In this document: positions 36,832-46,347 of the stretch, piece by piece
Numbering within the stretch: the stretch's first letter is position 1
How the letters are laid out: each line of letters opens with the position of its first letter
From: Spirosoma luteum DSM 19990
GTDB lineage: Bacteria > Bacteroidota > Bacteroidia > Cytophagales > Spirosomataceae
DNA: 64,000 nucleotides
NCBI RefSeq assembly: GCF_000374065.1
Contig: NZ_KB893245.1
Location: forward strand, 682,001-746,000
Direction: 5' to 3'
Position numbers and translations under genes: made by a program
Notes under the pieces: model-generated
What the model was told of the DNA's origin: nothing
Seen by the model: only the letters and a program-made list of their open reading frames with translations
Database searches by the model: none

Positions 36832-37878
36832 TTATAAGGATGGATACGTTTCTTTGAGGTACGTGAGGTACCGCTTAAAATTGCTTCCAAACCGGTTTTT
36901 AAATTCCTGCCGAAACCTGTTTTGTTGCTTCCGGTAGGTAAGATACCCAATAAAATACGCATTATTGGGTAGGTTTAGTTTGCTAATCCGTCGTTTTTTT
37001 ACTGAACGTACGGCAGTTGTAATCCGCTGATCGGTTAATGTATCCGACGAATCAACGATTTGCCGAATGGTTTTCCACTTCAATGAATCTTTGACAACCA
37101 GGGGCGTTTTGGGTTTAAACGAGTGATACAAACTATCCAGTAATCGGGTTCCATGCAGGATATGTTCATCATAGCGTTCGTAGAACGCTTTTGTAGCGAG
37201 ATAGTTTGTGTATTGAGCCGTGTTCGTGCCGTACTTCCAGGCCAGAAACCGCAGCGCTCCATACTCCCCTACGAAGTCGGCCAGGTTTTCGTTGTACTCC
37301 AGATTGTCTTTTATAAACAGCGTACCATGCGTTAGTTCATGAATGATTAACTCGGCTAAACTCCCTTCTGACCGATCAAGAAAACTGGACAGGATTGGAT
37401 CATGCAGAAAGCCTAACGTCGACCAGGCCGAAACCTCCCCAATCCGGGTATCCAACCCTTCCCTTTTCAACTCGGCTACCAGCGTGTCGGCTTTGTCTTT
37501 CTCGAAAAAACCTTTGTACGAGAATGTGCCGATTATGGGAAAATGCCACTTTCTGGCAATCAATTCATAAGGCTCCGAAGCCGTAATGACCCATAAAATT
37601 GGCTTCCCATGCTGGTTGTAAAATGACTCATAACTTCCCGACGGTTCTAATCCGAGCGAATCTACAGAAAAACGCTTTATTTCTCGGATTAGTTCTATTT
37701 TTTTCTTCAGCGAATCGGGGTAAGCCGGGTCAGCCAGTACCTCATTGACGGGTTGGGTATTCCACAAAATACGCAGTTGCCCCCGCGCCTGCATCCAGCC
37801 ATAACTCACTAACTCCCGCTGCCAGAGGGCCAATGCCACCAGCATCACGACAAGAACAAGACCTATTTTTTTAAGCAT
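36832..37878 (-). CDS. Putative membrane-anchored aminopeptidase (zinc metallopeptidase)
   Basis: The 348-residue protein has one N-terminal membrane helix (GLVLVVMLVALALW). The domain resembles the Pfam putative-aminopeptidase family: the zinc motif HELTH sits in AELIIHELTHGTLFIKDNLEYNENLADFVGEYGA, whose NENLADF supplies the third ligand. QARGQLRILW and DKADTLVAELKREGLDTRIG are further family landmarks. It is probably periplasmic; the substrate is unknown. It leads into the DUF3108 gene and lies 87 bp after the serine hydrolase. Confidence 0.8.
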   Translation of the reverse strand: MLKKIGLVLVVMLVALALWQRELVSYGWMQARGQLRILWNTQPVNEVLADPAYPDSLKKKIELIREIKRFSVDSLGLEPSGSYESFYNQHGKPILWVITASEPYELIARKWHFPIIGTFSYKGFFEKDKADTLVAELKREGLDTRIGEVSAWSTLGFLHDPILSSFLDRSEGSLAELIIHELTHGTLFIKDNLEYNENLADFVGEYGALRFLAWKYGTNTAQYTNYLATKAFYERYDEHILHGTRLLDSLYHSFKPKTPLVVKDSLKWKTIRQIVDSSDTLTDQRITTAVRSVKKRRISKLNLPNNAYFIGYLTYRKQQNRFRQEFKNRFGSNFKRYLTYLKETYPSL

Positions 37879-37965
37879 GGATTGGAACGAATGGCCGGAA
37901 AATGTGCTTGCTTTGGAACAGGAAGGATAGAGCGCAAAACGTGTTTTTGGCCTCGAATTTATCGA

Positions 37966-39249
37966 TTAATTCAGTGCCTGATAAACCCCAATACGGAACT
38001 TCCTGACAAAATCGCTGTAGTAGGCGTACGGATGGACGTTGGTAAAAATAAGCAGGATGAGTTCTTCTTTTGGATCGATGGTAAATTCGGAGCAATACAT
38101 GCCGCCCCAGGTGTAGGAACCGGGCGTTGCCAGATCGCCATAATGCGAATTCTCCGTGATCAACTGGAAACCAAGTCCGAATTTATCTTTCCGGTCCCAG
38201 ACTTCAGCCGTGCCAATCTGGTTACGAAGCATCATGTCCACCGTTTTTCGGCTAATGATCCGGTGGTTATTGAACATGCCGCCATTGAGCATCATCTGGC
38301 AAAAACGGGCGTAGTTTTCCGCCGAGCTAACCAGTCCGGCCCCGCCCGAAAAGTACGTTCTGGCACCCGAAGTAGCGAAGTTTCGATAGTCGCTGTTGGT
38401 GTGCAGCGTGAGGGAGTTGTCCATACGCTCTTTGCTGTATAGTTCAACCAGACGGCTGGCTTTCGTAGCGGGTAGATAAAAATGGGTATCCAACATGACG
38501 AGTGGTTCCAGCACCCGCTCCCGCATGGCCACATCGAAGGGTTTGCCGGATAATATTTCAATCAACCGCCCAATAATATCGATGTTGAGACCATAGGTGA
38601 AGCCCACACCCGTTGAGTCCGGTTCGCCTGGGTCTCGCAGGAGGGGGCGCGTGGCGAGTTTGTTTATGACATCTTCAAGTTTATCCGGCGCGGTGGAATT
38701 AAAGAAGGGTACTTTGAACTCAGGCCGCTGGTCGAGTGGATGCTCGTACGGAATGCCCGCGTTGTGGCTCAGGAGTTGGCGGATGGTGATTTCACTTTTG
38801 GCCGGGCGGGTTTCGTAACTACCCCCCACCGGGTCTTTTTTGTCGTAGCGAACCAGCACCTTTGGGTTTTTAAAGGCCGGGATGTATTTCGAGATAGGTT
38901 CATCGAGCAGGAATTTCTCTTCCTCAAACAGCGTCATCAGCGTCACCGTTGTAATTGCTTTCGACTGCGACGCAATGCGGTACAAATCATCCCGTTTCAA
39001 GGGCGTTCTCTTCGCCATGTTGCTGTACCCAAACGCTTTGTAATGCACGATTTTGCCCCGGTGTGCCACAAACGTAACCGCATTAGGGGCAATATCCTTA
39101 TCGATTAACCCCTGTAGCCAATTGTCCAGGCGTGTCAACCGCTCGGCTGAAAAACCAGCTTCTGCGGGTGATTTAGCCGTTGCAAATGCTTGAGGAAGCG
39201 GCTGAGCGCGAAGTGTGTAGGTAACTAACAGGAAGAGGAGTAGGCGCAT
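37966..39249 (-). CDS. Serine hydrolase of the beta-lactamase/esterase family
   Basis: The 427-residue protein has a signal peptide (MRLLLFLLVTYTLRAQ) and a class C beta-lactamase-like fold. The nucleophile is S94 with K97 (IASQSKAITT), and Y219 in FTYGLNIDIIGRLIEILSG fits the second catalytic position. This variant (Y-x-x-N/D-IIG) is typical of EstB-like esterases rather than true beta-lactamases. Further landmarks are TIRQLLSHNAGIPY and FGLGFQLI. It is secreted to the periplasm and probably hydrolyses esters or peptides; resistance is not implied. Confidence 0.85.
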   Translation of the reverse strand: MRLLLFLLVTYTLRAQPLPQAFATAKSPAEAGFSAERLTRLDNWLQGLIDKDIAPNAVTFVAHRGKIVHYKAFGYSNMAKRTPLKRDDLYRIASQSKAITTVTLMTLFEEEKFLLDEPISKYIPAFKNPKVLVRYDKKDPVGGSYETRPAKSEITIRQLLSHNAGIPYEHPLDQRPEFKVPFFNSTAPDKLEDVINKLATRPLLRDPGEPDSTGVGFTYGLNIDIIGRLIEILSGKPFDVAMRERVLEPLVMLDTHFYLPATKASRLVELYSKERMDNSLTLHTNSDYRNFATSGARTYFSGGAGLVSSAENYARFCQMMLNGGMFNNHRIISRKTVDMMLRNQIGTAEVWDRKDKFGLGFQLITENSHYGDLATPGSYTWGGMYCSEFTIDPKEELILLIFTNVHPYAYYSDFVRKFRIGVYQALN

Positions 39250-39288
39250 TGGAATAGACGTTAGTGCATGAACAGACAGGCTGGAAAT

Positions 39289-40473
39289 TTATACCATCAA
39301 CTCCCGAACGGCCAGCCAGCTCATCAGGCCCGCGCCGGTTTCCAGGGCGGCTTCATCAATGTCGAAGGTAGGGGTATGAACACCGGAAATGATGCCCCGC
39401 GATTCATTGCGGGTGCCCAGCCGATAAAAACAGGAATCGACTACCTGCGAGTAAAAGGCAAAATCTTCGCCCGCCATCCACAAGTCCAGGTCAACCACGT
39501 TGTCGGCACCCATGTACTCAACAGCCTGGGCCCGTATACGCCGGGTTAGTTCGGGATGGTTTTTTAGGAATGGGTAGCCATTTACGATGGTAAATTCGCA
39601 GGAGCCACCCATGGCTTCGGCTATACCTTCGGCCAGTTTTACCATGCGCCGTTGCCCTTCGGCCCGCCATCCTTCATTCATGCACCGGAACGTGCCCTGA
39701 ATAGTCACTTCATTCGGAATGACATTCGTTACGCCATCGGCAATGAACCGCCCGAACGACAGCACCGACGGGCTGGCCGGGGGGCGGTTCCGACTAATAA
39801 TCTGTTGCAGGGCTACGATGATGTGCGACGCAATCAGGACCGGGTCAACCAGGTTATCAGGCATGGCGGCATGACCCCCTTTACCCCGAACGGTGAGGTA
39901 AAGCTCATCCGTACTGGCCATGTACATACCCTCGCGAAAGCCGATTTTACCCACCGGGATATTAGGCGCCACGTGCTGCCCAATCATGCTGGCGGGTGTC
40001 GGATTTTCCAGTACGCCTTCCTTAATCATCAGGGAAGCACCACCGGGGGCTTTCTCTTCGCCCGGCTGAAAGACCAGTTTTACAGTGCCATCGAACTGGT
40101 CGCGCAACACGTGAAGAATACGCGCAACGCCGAGCAAACTGGCCGTATGGGCATCGTGTCCGCAGGCGTGCATAACGCCCTCCACGGTCGATTTGTAGGG
40201 TACGTTATTTGCTTCGTGAATGGGTAGGGCGTCCATATCGGCCCGAAGGGCGATAACGCGGCTGGATGGATTTCTGCCTTCAATTAGGGCGGTCAGGCCT
40301 GTGTCCGCTACACCTTCCTGGGGCGTTATCCCAATGGCTTTCAACTGGTCGGCCACGAAACGGGCGGTGTTCCGTTCCTGAAATGACAGTTCCGGGTGCG
40401 CGTGCAGGTGACGGCGGGTGTTAACAATGTCGGCCGCATATTGATGGGCCAGTGATTTAATGGAGTCGAGCAT
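39289..40473 (-). CDS. M20-family amidohydrolase (N-acyl-amino-acid hydrolase type)
   Basis: The 394-residue cytoplasmic metalloenzyme has RRHLHAHPELSFQE, ALRADMDALPIHE, HACGHDAHTASLLG, FQPGEEKAPGGASLMI and an AGEDFAFYSQ region. These supply the metal ligands and the general base of hippurate/IAA-amino-acid hydrolases. It removes acyl groups from amino acids; the exact substrate is unknown. I set the start at 40473 (MLDSIKSLAHQY); ten codons further upstream would add a hydrophobic extension unlike the family. The gene stands 39 bp upstream of the serine hydrolase. Confidence 0.9.
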   Translation of the reverse strand: MLDSIKSLAHQYAADIVNTRRHLHAHPELSFQERNTARFVADQLKAIGITPQEGVADTGLTALIEGRNPSSRVIALRADMDALPIHEANNVPYKSTVEGVMHACGHDAHTASLLGVARILHVLRDQFDGTVKLVFQPGEEKAPGGASLMIKEGVLENPTPASMIGQHVAPNIPVGKIGFREGMYMASTDELYLTVRGKGGHAAMPDNLVDPVLIASHIIVALQQIISRNRPPASPSVLSFGRFIADGVTNVIPNEVTIQGTFRCMNEGWRAEGQRRMVKLAEGIAEAMGGSCEFTIVNGYPFLKNHPELTRRIRAQAVEYMGADNVVDLDLWMAGEDFAFYSQVVDSCFYRLGTRNESRGIISGVHTPTFDIDEAALETGAGLMSWLAVRELMV

Positions 40474-40545
40474 ATGAATCAGGGGCAACAGTAGCTGACC
40501 CATTTAAACAGTGATACTGAGAATGGCAACACCGGCGTTTTGCCG

Positions 40546-41241
40546 TTATTGCGATGTAATAAATTGGTAATCGTTGATAACCGTCTGCAAAAACATCCGG
40601 TCATCGAGTGTAGTGGTAAGCCCCGTTACAGCCTTTATTTTCTCGGCGGTTCGCTGTAGTGTGTCGGCACTATTTTGCTGGATAACCGCCCGGATAACTG
40701 CCATGTCACGGTCGGAGAGTAGCCGGACATCGGGAAATTGAACGGTATAGTTTTCAGCCTGCGGCTGGATGAGCACATCGTCCAGAGAAACGGCGGGCTT
40801 CAGCCGTACTACCGATGTGCCAGCCGCCAGGTCACCCAGGCGCTGTCCTTTTCCGTTGGCGGCTATGGTGATAATGGGTACGATGCCACCCAGAAAAGCG
40901 GCTGATTCGATAATACGAAACACCCACCGCAGTAAATAAGCTCCCAATCCCGGCTGGGAACCATCCAGCATAACGACTCGTGTATTCATGGCAAGCTTAC
41001 CCACACTTTGCCCATTCAGCAGCCACTCGCTGGCCAGGTCGTAAAAAACCACCGGCAGCATGACCAGAATAGTGTAGAAGGTGTTGGGGCGAAACCCCAT
41101 CGAACTGGGCAGGGCCAGTACCAGAATAAACCAGCCGAACAGAACCAGGTAGTCGAGCATAGTGCCCAGAATCCGTTCGCCCAGACTGGCGGGTTCGTAT
41201 TCCAGCAGAACATTCTGGGAGGTGCGGATGGCAACGGACAT
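40546..41241 (-). CDS. RDD family membrane protein
   Basis: The 231-residue protein has an RDD-type domain: YEPASLGERILGTMLDYLVLFG in the first helix, a second helix FYTILVMLPVVFYDLASEWLLNGQSVGKLAMNTRVV, and a third segment at about 110-130. A cytoplasmic tail of about 80 residues follows. RDD proteins are of uncertain function; some act in ion transport. Here the gene is divergent from spoIIM and the MoxR/DUF58 cluster, an association repeatedly seen in Bacteroidota. Confidence 0.85.
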   Translation of the reverse strand: MSVAIRTSQNVLLEYEPASLGERILGTMLDYLVLFGWFILVLALPSSMGFRPNTFYTILVMLPVVFYDLASEWLLNGQSVGKLAMNTRVVMLDGSQPGLGAYLLRWVFRIIESAAFLGGIVPIITIAANGKGQRLGDLAAGTSVVRLKPAVSLDDVLIQPQAENYTVQFPDVRLLSDRDMAVIRAVIQQNSADTLQRTAEKIKAVTGLTTTLDDRMFLQTVINDYQFITSQ

Positions 41242-41381
41242 GTGGTATTGATACTCGGCTACTTGTAGCGGTTACTGAATTGAGATATTCGTCAAAAATA
41301 ACACCCTTTCTTTGGTTCTTTATGCAGAAATGACCAATTTTCAGCATCTGGCTATCCGCCACTGACGCCAAATCGTTCCTC

Positions 41382-42347
41382 ATGCGCGAAGCCCTTTTTG
41401 TAAAACGAAACGCCGACAAGTGGCGTGATATCGAACAGAATCCCAGCCGCGACCCCGATGAGTTGACGAATCGCTTCGTGGAACTGACGGATGATTTATC
41501 GTACGCCCGCACCTTCTATCCCGATTCCAGCGTAACGCGCTACCTGAACGGGCTGGCCGGTCAGATGCACCGGGGCCTGATGCAGAACCGACGCGACGAC
41601 CGGGGCCGGGTGCGTACGTTCTGGTTTTATGAGTTGCCCCTGCTGTTTAAACAGTCGCACCGGTTGCTGGCTCTGTCGGCCGGTATTTTTCTGGCTGCCT
41701 GTATCCTGGGATGGGTGTCGGCGGCCCACGATAACACCTTTGTCCGGCTGATTCTGGGTGATGGTTACGTAAATATGACACTCGAAAACATCAGGAAGGG
41801 CGACCCCTTAGGTGTGTACAACAGCCGCGACCAGGCCAGCATGTTTGTGCATATTACCCTGAACAACATCTACGTCGCTTTCCGGACGTTCGTTTTCGGG
41901 CTGTTTGCCTCGTTCGGTACCATGGCGATGCTGTTCTACAACGGTGTGATGCTGGGCGCATTTCAACACTTCTTCCATGAGCGCGGTCTGTTGCTGGAGT
42001 CGGTACTGAAAATCTGGATTCACGGCACGCTCGAAATATCGGCCATCGTTATTGCCGGTTGCGCGGGCCTGACGGTAGGAAACAGTCTCTTGTTTCCGGG
42101 AACCTACTCCCGGCTTGAGTCTTTCAAGCGGGGCATGAAGCAGGGACTCAAAATTGCCATTGGCCTGGTGCCCATTTTCATTATGGCTGGATTTCTGGAA
42201 AGTTTTGTTACCCGACTGACCCTGCCCCCCCTCATCAGCGGGTTGATTATCCTGGTGTCCGCCACGTTTATCAGCTGGTATTTTGTTGTTTACCCTATTC
42301 GACTAAACCGAAAACTCCAACATGATTCAACTGTATCAACAACGTGA
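41382..42347 (+). CDS. SpoIIM-like (DUF95) membrane protein
   Basis: The 321-residue protein has a soluble N-terminal part (MREALFVKRNADKWRDIE, then ELTDDLSYARTFYPDSSVTRYLNGLA). Six membrane segments follow, with the DUF95 landmarks NNIYVAFRTFVFGLFASFGTMAMLFYNGVMLGAF and HGTLEISAIVIAGCAGLTVG. In Bacillus, SpoIIM is a sporulation membrane protein; in non-sporulating Bacteroidota the homologue belongs to the MoxR/DUF58 cluster of unknown function. It overlaps the next gene by 26 bp. Confidence 0.88.
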   Translation: MREALFVKRNADKWRDIEQNPSRDPDELTNRFVELTDDLSYARTFYPDSSVTRYLNGLAGQMHRGLMQNRRDDRGRVRTFWFYELPLLFKQSHRLLALSAGIFLAACILGWVSAAHDNTFVRLILGDGYVNMTLENIRKGDPLGVYNSRDQASMFVHITLNNIYVAFRTFVFGLFASFGTMAMLFYNGVMLGAFQHFFHERGLLLESVLKIWIHGTLEISAIVIAGCAGLTVGNSLLFPGTYSRLESFKRGMKQGLKIAIGLVPIFIMAGFLESFVTRLTLPPLISGLIILVSATFISWYFVVYPIRLNRKLQHDSTVSTT

Positions 42348-43242
42348 TTTTGGCGACAAGATTAACGTTACTTTTCAGTACATCACCCAGAATTTCCGAA
42401 GCCTAAGCTTATCGCTGCTGTATATTGTAGGGCCTGTAGCCCTGGTGGCCGGTATCGCTTCGGGTATCCTGCAATCCAACTTATTCGACCTGGCCAGGTC
42501 ATCCGGCGATACCGACTCCAGTTCAGACCCGACGGCCGTTTTTCGGATGATGCAGAATGTGTTTTCGCCTGCTTTTGCAATTGCCGGCCTGTTCAGTTTG
42601 CTGGCGATTCTGGTGGTTAGCCTGGCTACGTACGCGCACATGAAAGTGTATAGCCGCAAAACAGGGCAGCGTCTGGACACCAGCCTGGAGCCAGTTCCAA
42701 TCAGCGTTGCCGAAGTGTGGGAAGAGATGCAGGCCCACATTAGCCGGGCAATCGTTGTTAGTGTACTCAGTTCCATTGTCACGGTAGTAGCCACCTTCTT
42801 TTTTGTCCTTCCGGGTATTTACGTAGGTATCGTTCTTTCGCTGGCAATGGCCATTGTCGTTTTTGAAAGTACCGATTTTAGCCAGACCTGGAATCGCTGT
42901 TTTACGCTTATCCGGGATAAGTGGTGGTCTACTTTTGGCCTGCTCATCGTGATGGGTATCTTATCAGGGCTGTTGGGCCTCGTTTTTACCCTGCCTGCGG
43001 GTGTTATCAGCTTTTTGATTGGCTCAAAACTGTTGCCCGATGTGGGTGGATTCTGGGTCGTGGTGGGCAATGTGCTGGCTACGGTTGGAGGTACTTTACT
43101 GCGTTCCATCATTTACATCGCATTGGGCTTCCAGTACACGAATCTGGTAGAGCGGCAGGAAGGTCGGGGACTTCTTTCCGCCATCGACGCTATCGGTACC
43201 AACCCCGGGCAACCCCGGTCATCGGATGAAGAAACGTATTAA
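42322..43242 (+). CDS. Multispanning membrane protein of the SpoIIM/MoxR cluster
   Basis: The 306-residue protein has about six membrane segments (28-50, 85-110, 144-176, 202-222, 246-270 among them). A short Ser/Asp-rich loop lies near residues 60-68 (SSGDTDSSSD). It resembles the membrane proteins found at this place in other Bacteroidota clusters and has no recognisable catalytic motif. The start overlaps the SpoIIM-like gene by 26 bp and the end overlaps the DUF4129 gene by 17 bp, so translation of the three is coupled. Confidence 0.7.
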   Translation: MIQLYQQRDFGDKINVTFQYITQNFRSLSLSLLYIVGPVALVAGIASGILQSNLFDLARSSGDTDSSSDPTAVFRMMQNVFSPAFAIAGLFSLLAILVVSLATYAHMKVYSRKTGQRLDTSLEPVPISVAEVWEEMQAHISRAIVVSVLSSIVTVVATFFFVLPGIYVGIVLSLAMAIVVFESTDFSQTWNRCFTLIRDKWWSTFGLLIVMGILSGLLGLVFTLPAGVISFLIGSKLLPDVGGFWVVVGNVLATVGGTLLRSIIYIALGFQYTNLVERQEGRGLLSAIDAIGTNPGQPRSSDEETY

Positions 43243-44020
43243 TACCGGGTTGGCTTTGCGTCGGGCATATCTGGTACTGAGCCTGCTGTGGCTGGTAGCG
43301 ATGGTGGTGCCTGTCTCATTAGCGCAGTCGCCCCCGGCAAAAGCATCGCCGGTCAGTCGTGACGATCGGGCACCCATCCGCACCCGCTATCCGGAAGCCC
43401 AACACCTGCGCGATTTACAAACCGACCACAATTATCAGTATGGGCGCAATGCACCCCCGCCTGAGAATCCGGTGGCCCGTTTCTTTGCGTGGCTTTTTCG
43501 GAAATTAGACCAGTTTCTGCGGAGTAAAGCGTACGAAAATGTTTGGCAGTACGTGATTTTAGCCGCCGTTGCCGGGCTGGCAATTTATTTACTTGCGAAA
43601 GCGGAAGTACTGGGATTCCTGTTTCCTCAAAAAGCGCAGGCCACCGGTATGGACTATGAAAATCTAACCGAAGATATTCAGGAAATCAATTTCGATGCGG
43701 CCGTCGATGAAGCTGTTGCCGTACGAAACTTCCGGCTGGCTGTTCGGCTGCTTTACCTGCAAACACTTAAGCAACTGACCAACGCGGGCCACATTGCTTA
43801 TAAACCCGATAAAACCAACCGGCAATACGTGCAGGAGTTGGTAAACACGGCGTTACAGCCCGCTTTTGAGAAACTGACGCGCCGGTTTGAGTTTGTCTGG
43901 TACGGTGATTTTCCGGTGGATAATGGTCAATTTACCACCATACGGGACGAGTTTAGGCAGTTTAGCGTCAGCGCAGATTCAGTGAGTAAGTCACATTTGT
44001 ATAGTAATCAACGCTCATAG
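43226..44020 (+). CDS. DUF4129 family membrane protein
   Basis: The 264-residue protein has a signal segment (AYLVLSLLWLVAMVVPVSLAQ) and a periplasmic linker. One membrane helix follows (about 110-127, VWQYVILAAVAGLAIYLLAK), then a cytoplasmic DUF4129-type domain at the C-terminus (NFRLAVRLLYLQTLKQL through FEFVWYGDFPVDNGQFTTIRDEF). The family belongs to the MoxR/DUF58 cluster, and in some organisms it is fused to transglutaminase domains. The 142 bp after the stop, before the DUF4350 gene, show no clear feature. Confidence 0.85.
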   Translation: MKKRINTGLALRRAYLVLSLLWLVAMVVPVSLAQSPPAKASPVSRDDRAPIRTRYPEAQHLRDLQTDHNYQYGRNAPPPENPVARFFAWLFRKLDQFLRSKAYENVWQYVILAAVAGLAIYLLAKAEVLGFLFPQKAQATGMDYENLTEDIQEINFDAAVDEAVAVRNFRLAVRLLYLQTLKQLTNAGHIAYKPDKTNRQYVQELVNTALQPAFEKLTRRFEFVWYGDFPVDNGQFTTIRDEFRQFSVSADSVSKSHLYSNQRS

Positions 44021-44162
44021 TTTATATCAGCGGTTTAGTGAAAAAAGTATGGCCAATTCCAGTAGATAATACTTACCGCGTTTGCCGACGAAGCGGGCTG
44101 ATTTCATTTGACCAAACCCCGTTTTTCGATATATTGCCACTTACTATACCGCGTAGCCGATT

Positions 44163-45350
44163 TTGCCGAAACCCAATAAATACTTCCTTATTCTGCTGAC
44201 AACGGTGGTGGCCTATATGCTCTTCGAGCACTACCGCCCGAAGCCCATCAGCTGGCAGGCTACGTATAAGAACAGCGATAAAATCCCATTCGGTACCCAG
44301 GCATTGTTTGAGTTGCTGCCCGACCTAATGCAAGAATCGACTGTGGAGTCGGTGCGTTTACCAGCGTACAATTTTCTGTCCGAAACAAAATTACCCGCCC
44401 GTAGCAACTACCTGTTTATAAATCAGGGGTTTAGTCCCGATAAAAACGATTTAAAGCCGCTGTTGACCTACGTTTGGCGGGGAAATAACGTTTTCATTTC
44501 GGCTTATTCTCTTCCCGATACGCTGGAGAAAGTACTGGGTTTCGAGGCTGATGAGAGAGAGTCTGCCAAAGCAGATACTACGCTTCGCCAGAATTTCACT
44601 AACCCGCAGCTACGCACGCCAGAAGGGTACAATTTCGTTCACGACGATGGCCGAAATTACCTTAAGTTAAAAGACACGCAACGTATAACCGTGTTGGGGC
44701 GTAACGCCCGGAAGGAGCCTGTTTTTATTCGGGTTCAGTACGGGAAAGGGCAGTTTTTTGTGCATAACATACCCCTGGCTTTTACCAATTATTACGTGCT
44801 CGACGCTAAAACGTCGGACTATTCTTTTAAAGCCCTTTCGTATTTGCCCGCTTTGCCCACGTATTGGGATGAATACCAGAAACAGGGGCGGTTTGACGAG
44901 GACCAGCAGTCTATTTTCCGGTACATTCGCTCACAACCGTCCTTAAACTGGGCGTATTATCTGGTTGTGTTCGGCTTGATTTTGTATGCCATCTTCGCCG
45001 GAAAGCGCACCCAGCGTATTATTCCTGTCCTCGAATCACCCAAAAATACCTCACTGGACTTCGTGAAGAACGTAGGTCGACTGTATTTTCAGCGGGGTGA
45101 CCACGACAACATGGCCCGGAAAAAAATCCAGTATTTCCTGGCCGATATCCGTGAACGATACGGATTGGATACTACCATGCTGGACAATCAGTTTGCGGTA
45201 ACGCTGGCCCAAAAAAGTGGCGCTTCTCCCGATGAAGCAATCCAGTTGGTACGACTCCTGCGCGATGCCCAGCGTAGTATCTCGCTCTCCGAATTTGATT
45301 TGCTGACCCTCAACCGGGCCATTGAAAACGTTAAACATGAAATGGTCTGA
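44163..45350 (+). CDS. DUF4350 family protein
   Basis: The 395-residue protein has an N-terminal membrane anchor (YFLILLTTVVAYMLFEHY) and a periplasmic DUF4350-type domain (YKNSDKIPFGTQALFELLPDLM, YLFINQGFSPDKNDLKPLLTYVWRGNNVFIS, VQYGKGQFFVHNIPLAFTNYYVL). A second membrane helix (about 261-278) precedes a cytoplasmic tail. The start codon is TTG: it is the only plausible start after an in-frame stop 6 bp upstream, and it gives a normal N-in membrane anchor. It is a core member of the MoxR/DUF58 cluster and overlaps the moxR gene. Confidence 0.82.
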   Translation: MPKPNKYFLILLTTVVAYMLFEHYRPKPISWQATYKNSDKIPFGTQALFELLPDLMQESTVESVRLPAYNFLSETKLPARSNYLFINQGFSPDKNDLKPLLTYVWRGNNVFISAYSLPDTLEKVLGFEADERESAKADTTLRQNFTNPQLRTPEGYNFVHDDGRNYLKLKDTQRITVLGRNARKEPVFIRVQYGKGQFFVHNIPLAFTNYYVLDAKTSDYSFKALSYLPALPTYWDEYQKQGRFDEDQQSIFRYIRSQPSLNWAYYLVVFGLILYAIFAGKRTQRIIPVLESPKNTSLDFVKNVGRLYFQRGDHDNMARKKIQYFLADIRERYGLDTTMLDNQFAVTLAQKSGASPDEAIQLVRLLRDAQRSISLSEFDLLTLNRAIENVKHEMV

Positions 45351-46347
45351 GGACCCTATCCAGACGCCTTATATGGAAAATTTTGATACCCGATTAGACC
45401 TGACCGCGCTTACTACTTCCGTTGATGCCATCCGTGCTGAAATCGGTAAAGTTATTGTTGGCCAACAACAAACCGTCGACTTACTACTCACTGCGTTGCT
45501 GGCCGATGGGCACGTGCTCATTGAGGGTGTACCGGGCGTTGCCAAAACGCTCATGGCTAAGTTGCTCGCCAAAACGTTGTCGGTGGGCTTCAGTCGTATT
45601 CAGTTCACCCCCGATCTGATGCCCTCTGATGTGCTGGGTACGTCGGTATTTCAACCCAAAACGGGCGATTTTACCTTTCGGCAGGGCCCCGTTTTTTCTA
45701 ATCTTGTCCTGATTGATGAGATTAACCGGGCACCGGCCAAAACGCAGGCGGCCCTGTTTGAAGTAATGGAGGAACGGCAGGTTACGAATGATGGCACAAC
45801 CTACACGCTCGCTAATCCATTTATGGTACTGGCTACCCAGAACCCCATTGAGCAGGAGGGCACGTACCGATTACCCGAAGCCCAGTTGGACCGTTTTCTG
45901 TTTAAAATCGTCATTGGTTACCCGGTTGGTGATGAGGAAATTGCTATTCTGCGCGGGCATCACCAGCGCCGGAACCTTGCCGATGCCCTCGATGCGATAG
46001 ACGCTGTTTTAACTGCCGACCAGTTGGCCTCTCTGCGTGGGCAGGTGCACCAGGTACACGTGGAAGATAAATTGTTCGACTATATAGCACAGATCGTACA
46101 GGCTACCCGGGCCAACAAATCGTTGTATCTGGGCGCGTCACCCCGCGCTTCGGTAGCCTTGCTGAACAGTGCCAAAGCCCTGGCTACTCTCCGGGGCCGC
46201 GACTTTATCACCCCTGAAGACGTACGGGAACTAGCCCCGTCCGTCCTGCGCCATCGTATCCTGCTAACTCCCGAACGCGAAATGGAAGGCGGTACCGCCG
46301 ATGAAGTTATCGCACAACTGGTACAGAAAGTTGACGTGCCGAGATGA
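45337..46347 (+). CDS. MoxR-type AAA+ ATPase
   Basis: The 336-residue MoxR ATPase has Walker A GVPGVAKTL, Walker B VLIDEINRAPAKTQAALFEVMEE, the arginine-finger region EGTYRLPEAQLDRFLFK, and sensor 2 in LYLGASPRASVALLNSAKAL. MoxR ATPases are chaperone-like and work with DUF58 and von Willebrand-type proteins to mature or remodel envelope complexes. The ATG at 45337 overlaps the DUF4350 stop; a second candidate is 45373 (MENFDTRLDL). The usual DUF58 partner is next but one, because an unrelated small gene is inserted between them. Confidence 0.92.
   Translation: MKWSEDPIQTPYMENFDTRLDLTALTTSVDAIRAEIGKVIVGQQQTVDLLLTALLADGHVLIEGVPGVAKTLMAKLLAKTLSVGFSRIQFTPDLMPSDVLGTSVFQPKTGDFTFRQGPVFSNLVLIDEINRAPAKTQAALFEVMEERQVTNDGTTYTLANPFMVLATQNPIEQEGTYRLPEAQLDRFLFKIVIGYPVGDEEIAILRGHHQRRNLADALDAIDAVLTADQLASLRGQVHQVHVEDKLFDYIAQIVQATRANKSLYLGASPRASVALLNSAKALATLRGRDFITPEDVRELAPSVLRHRILLTPEREMEGGTADEVIAQLVQKVDVPR

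Noticed and set aside
37966-39249. A beta-lactamase resistance gene
   Set aside because: The S-x-x-K motif is present, but the second motif and the length fit EstB-like esterases, and nothing around it indicates resistance.
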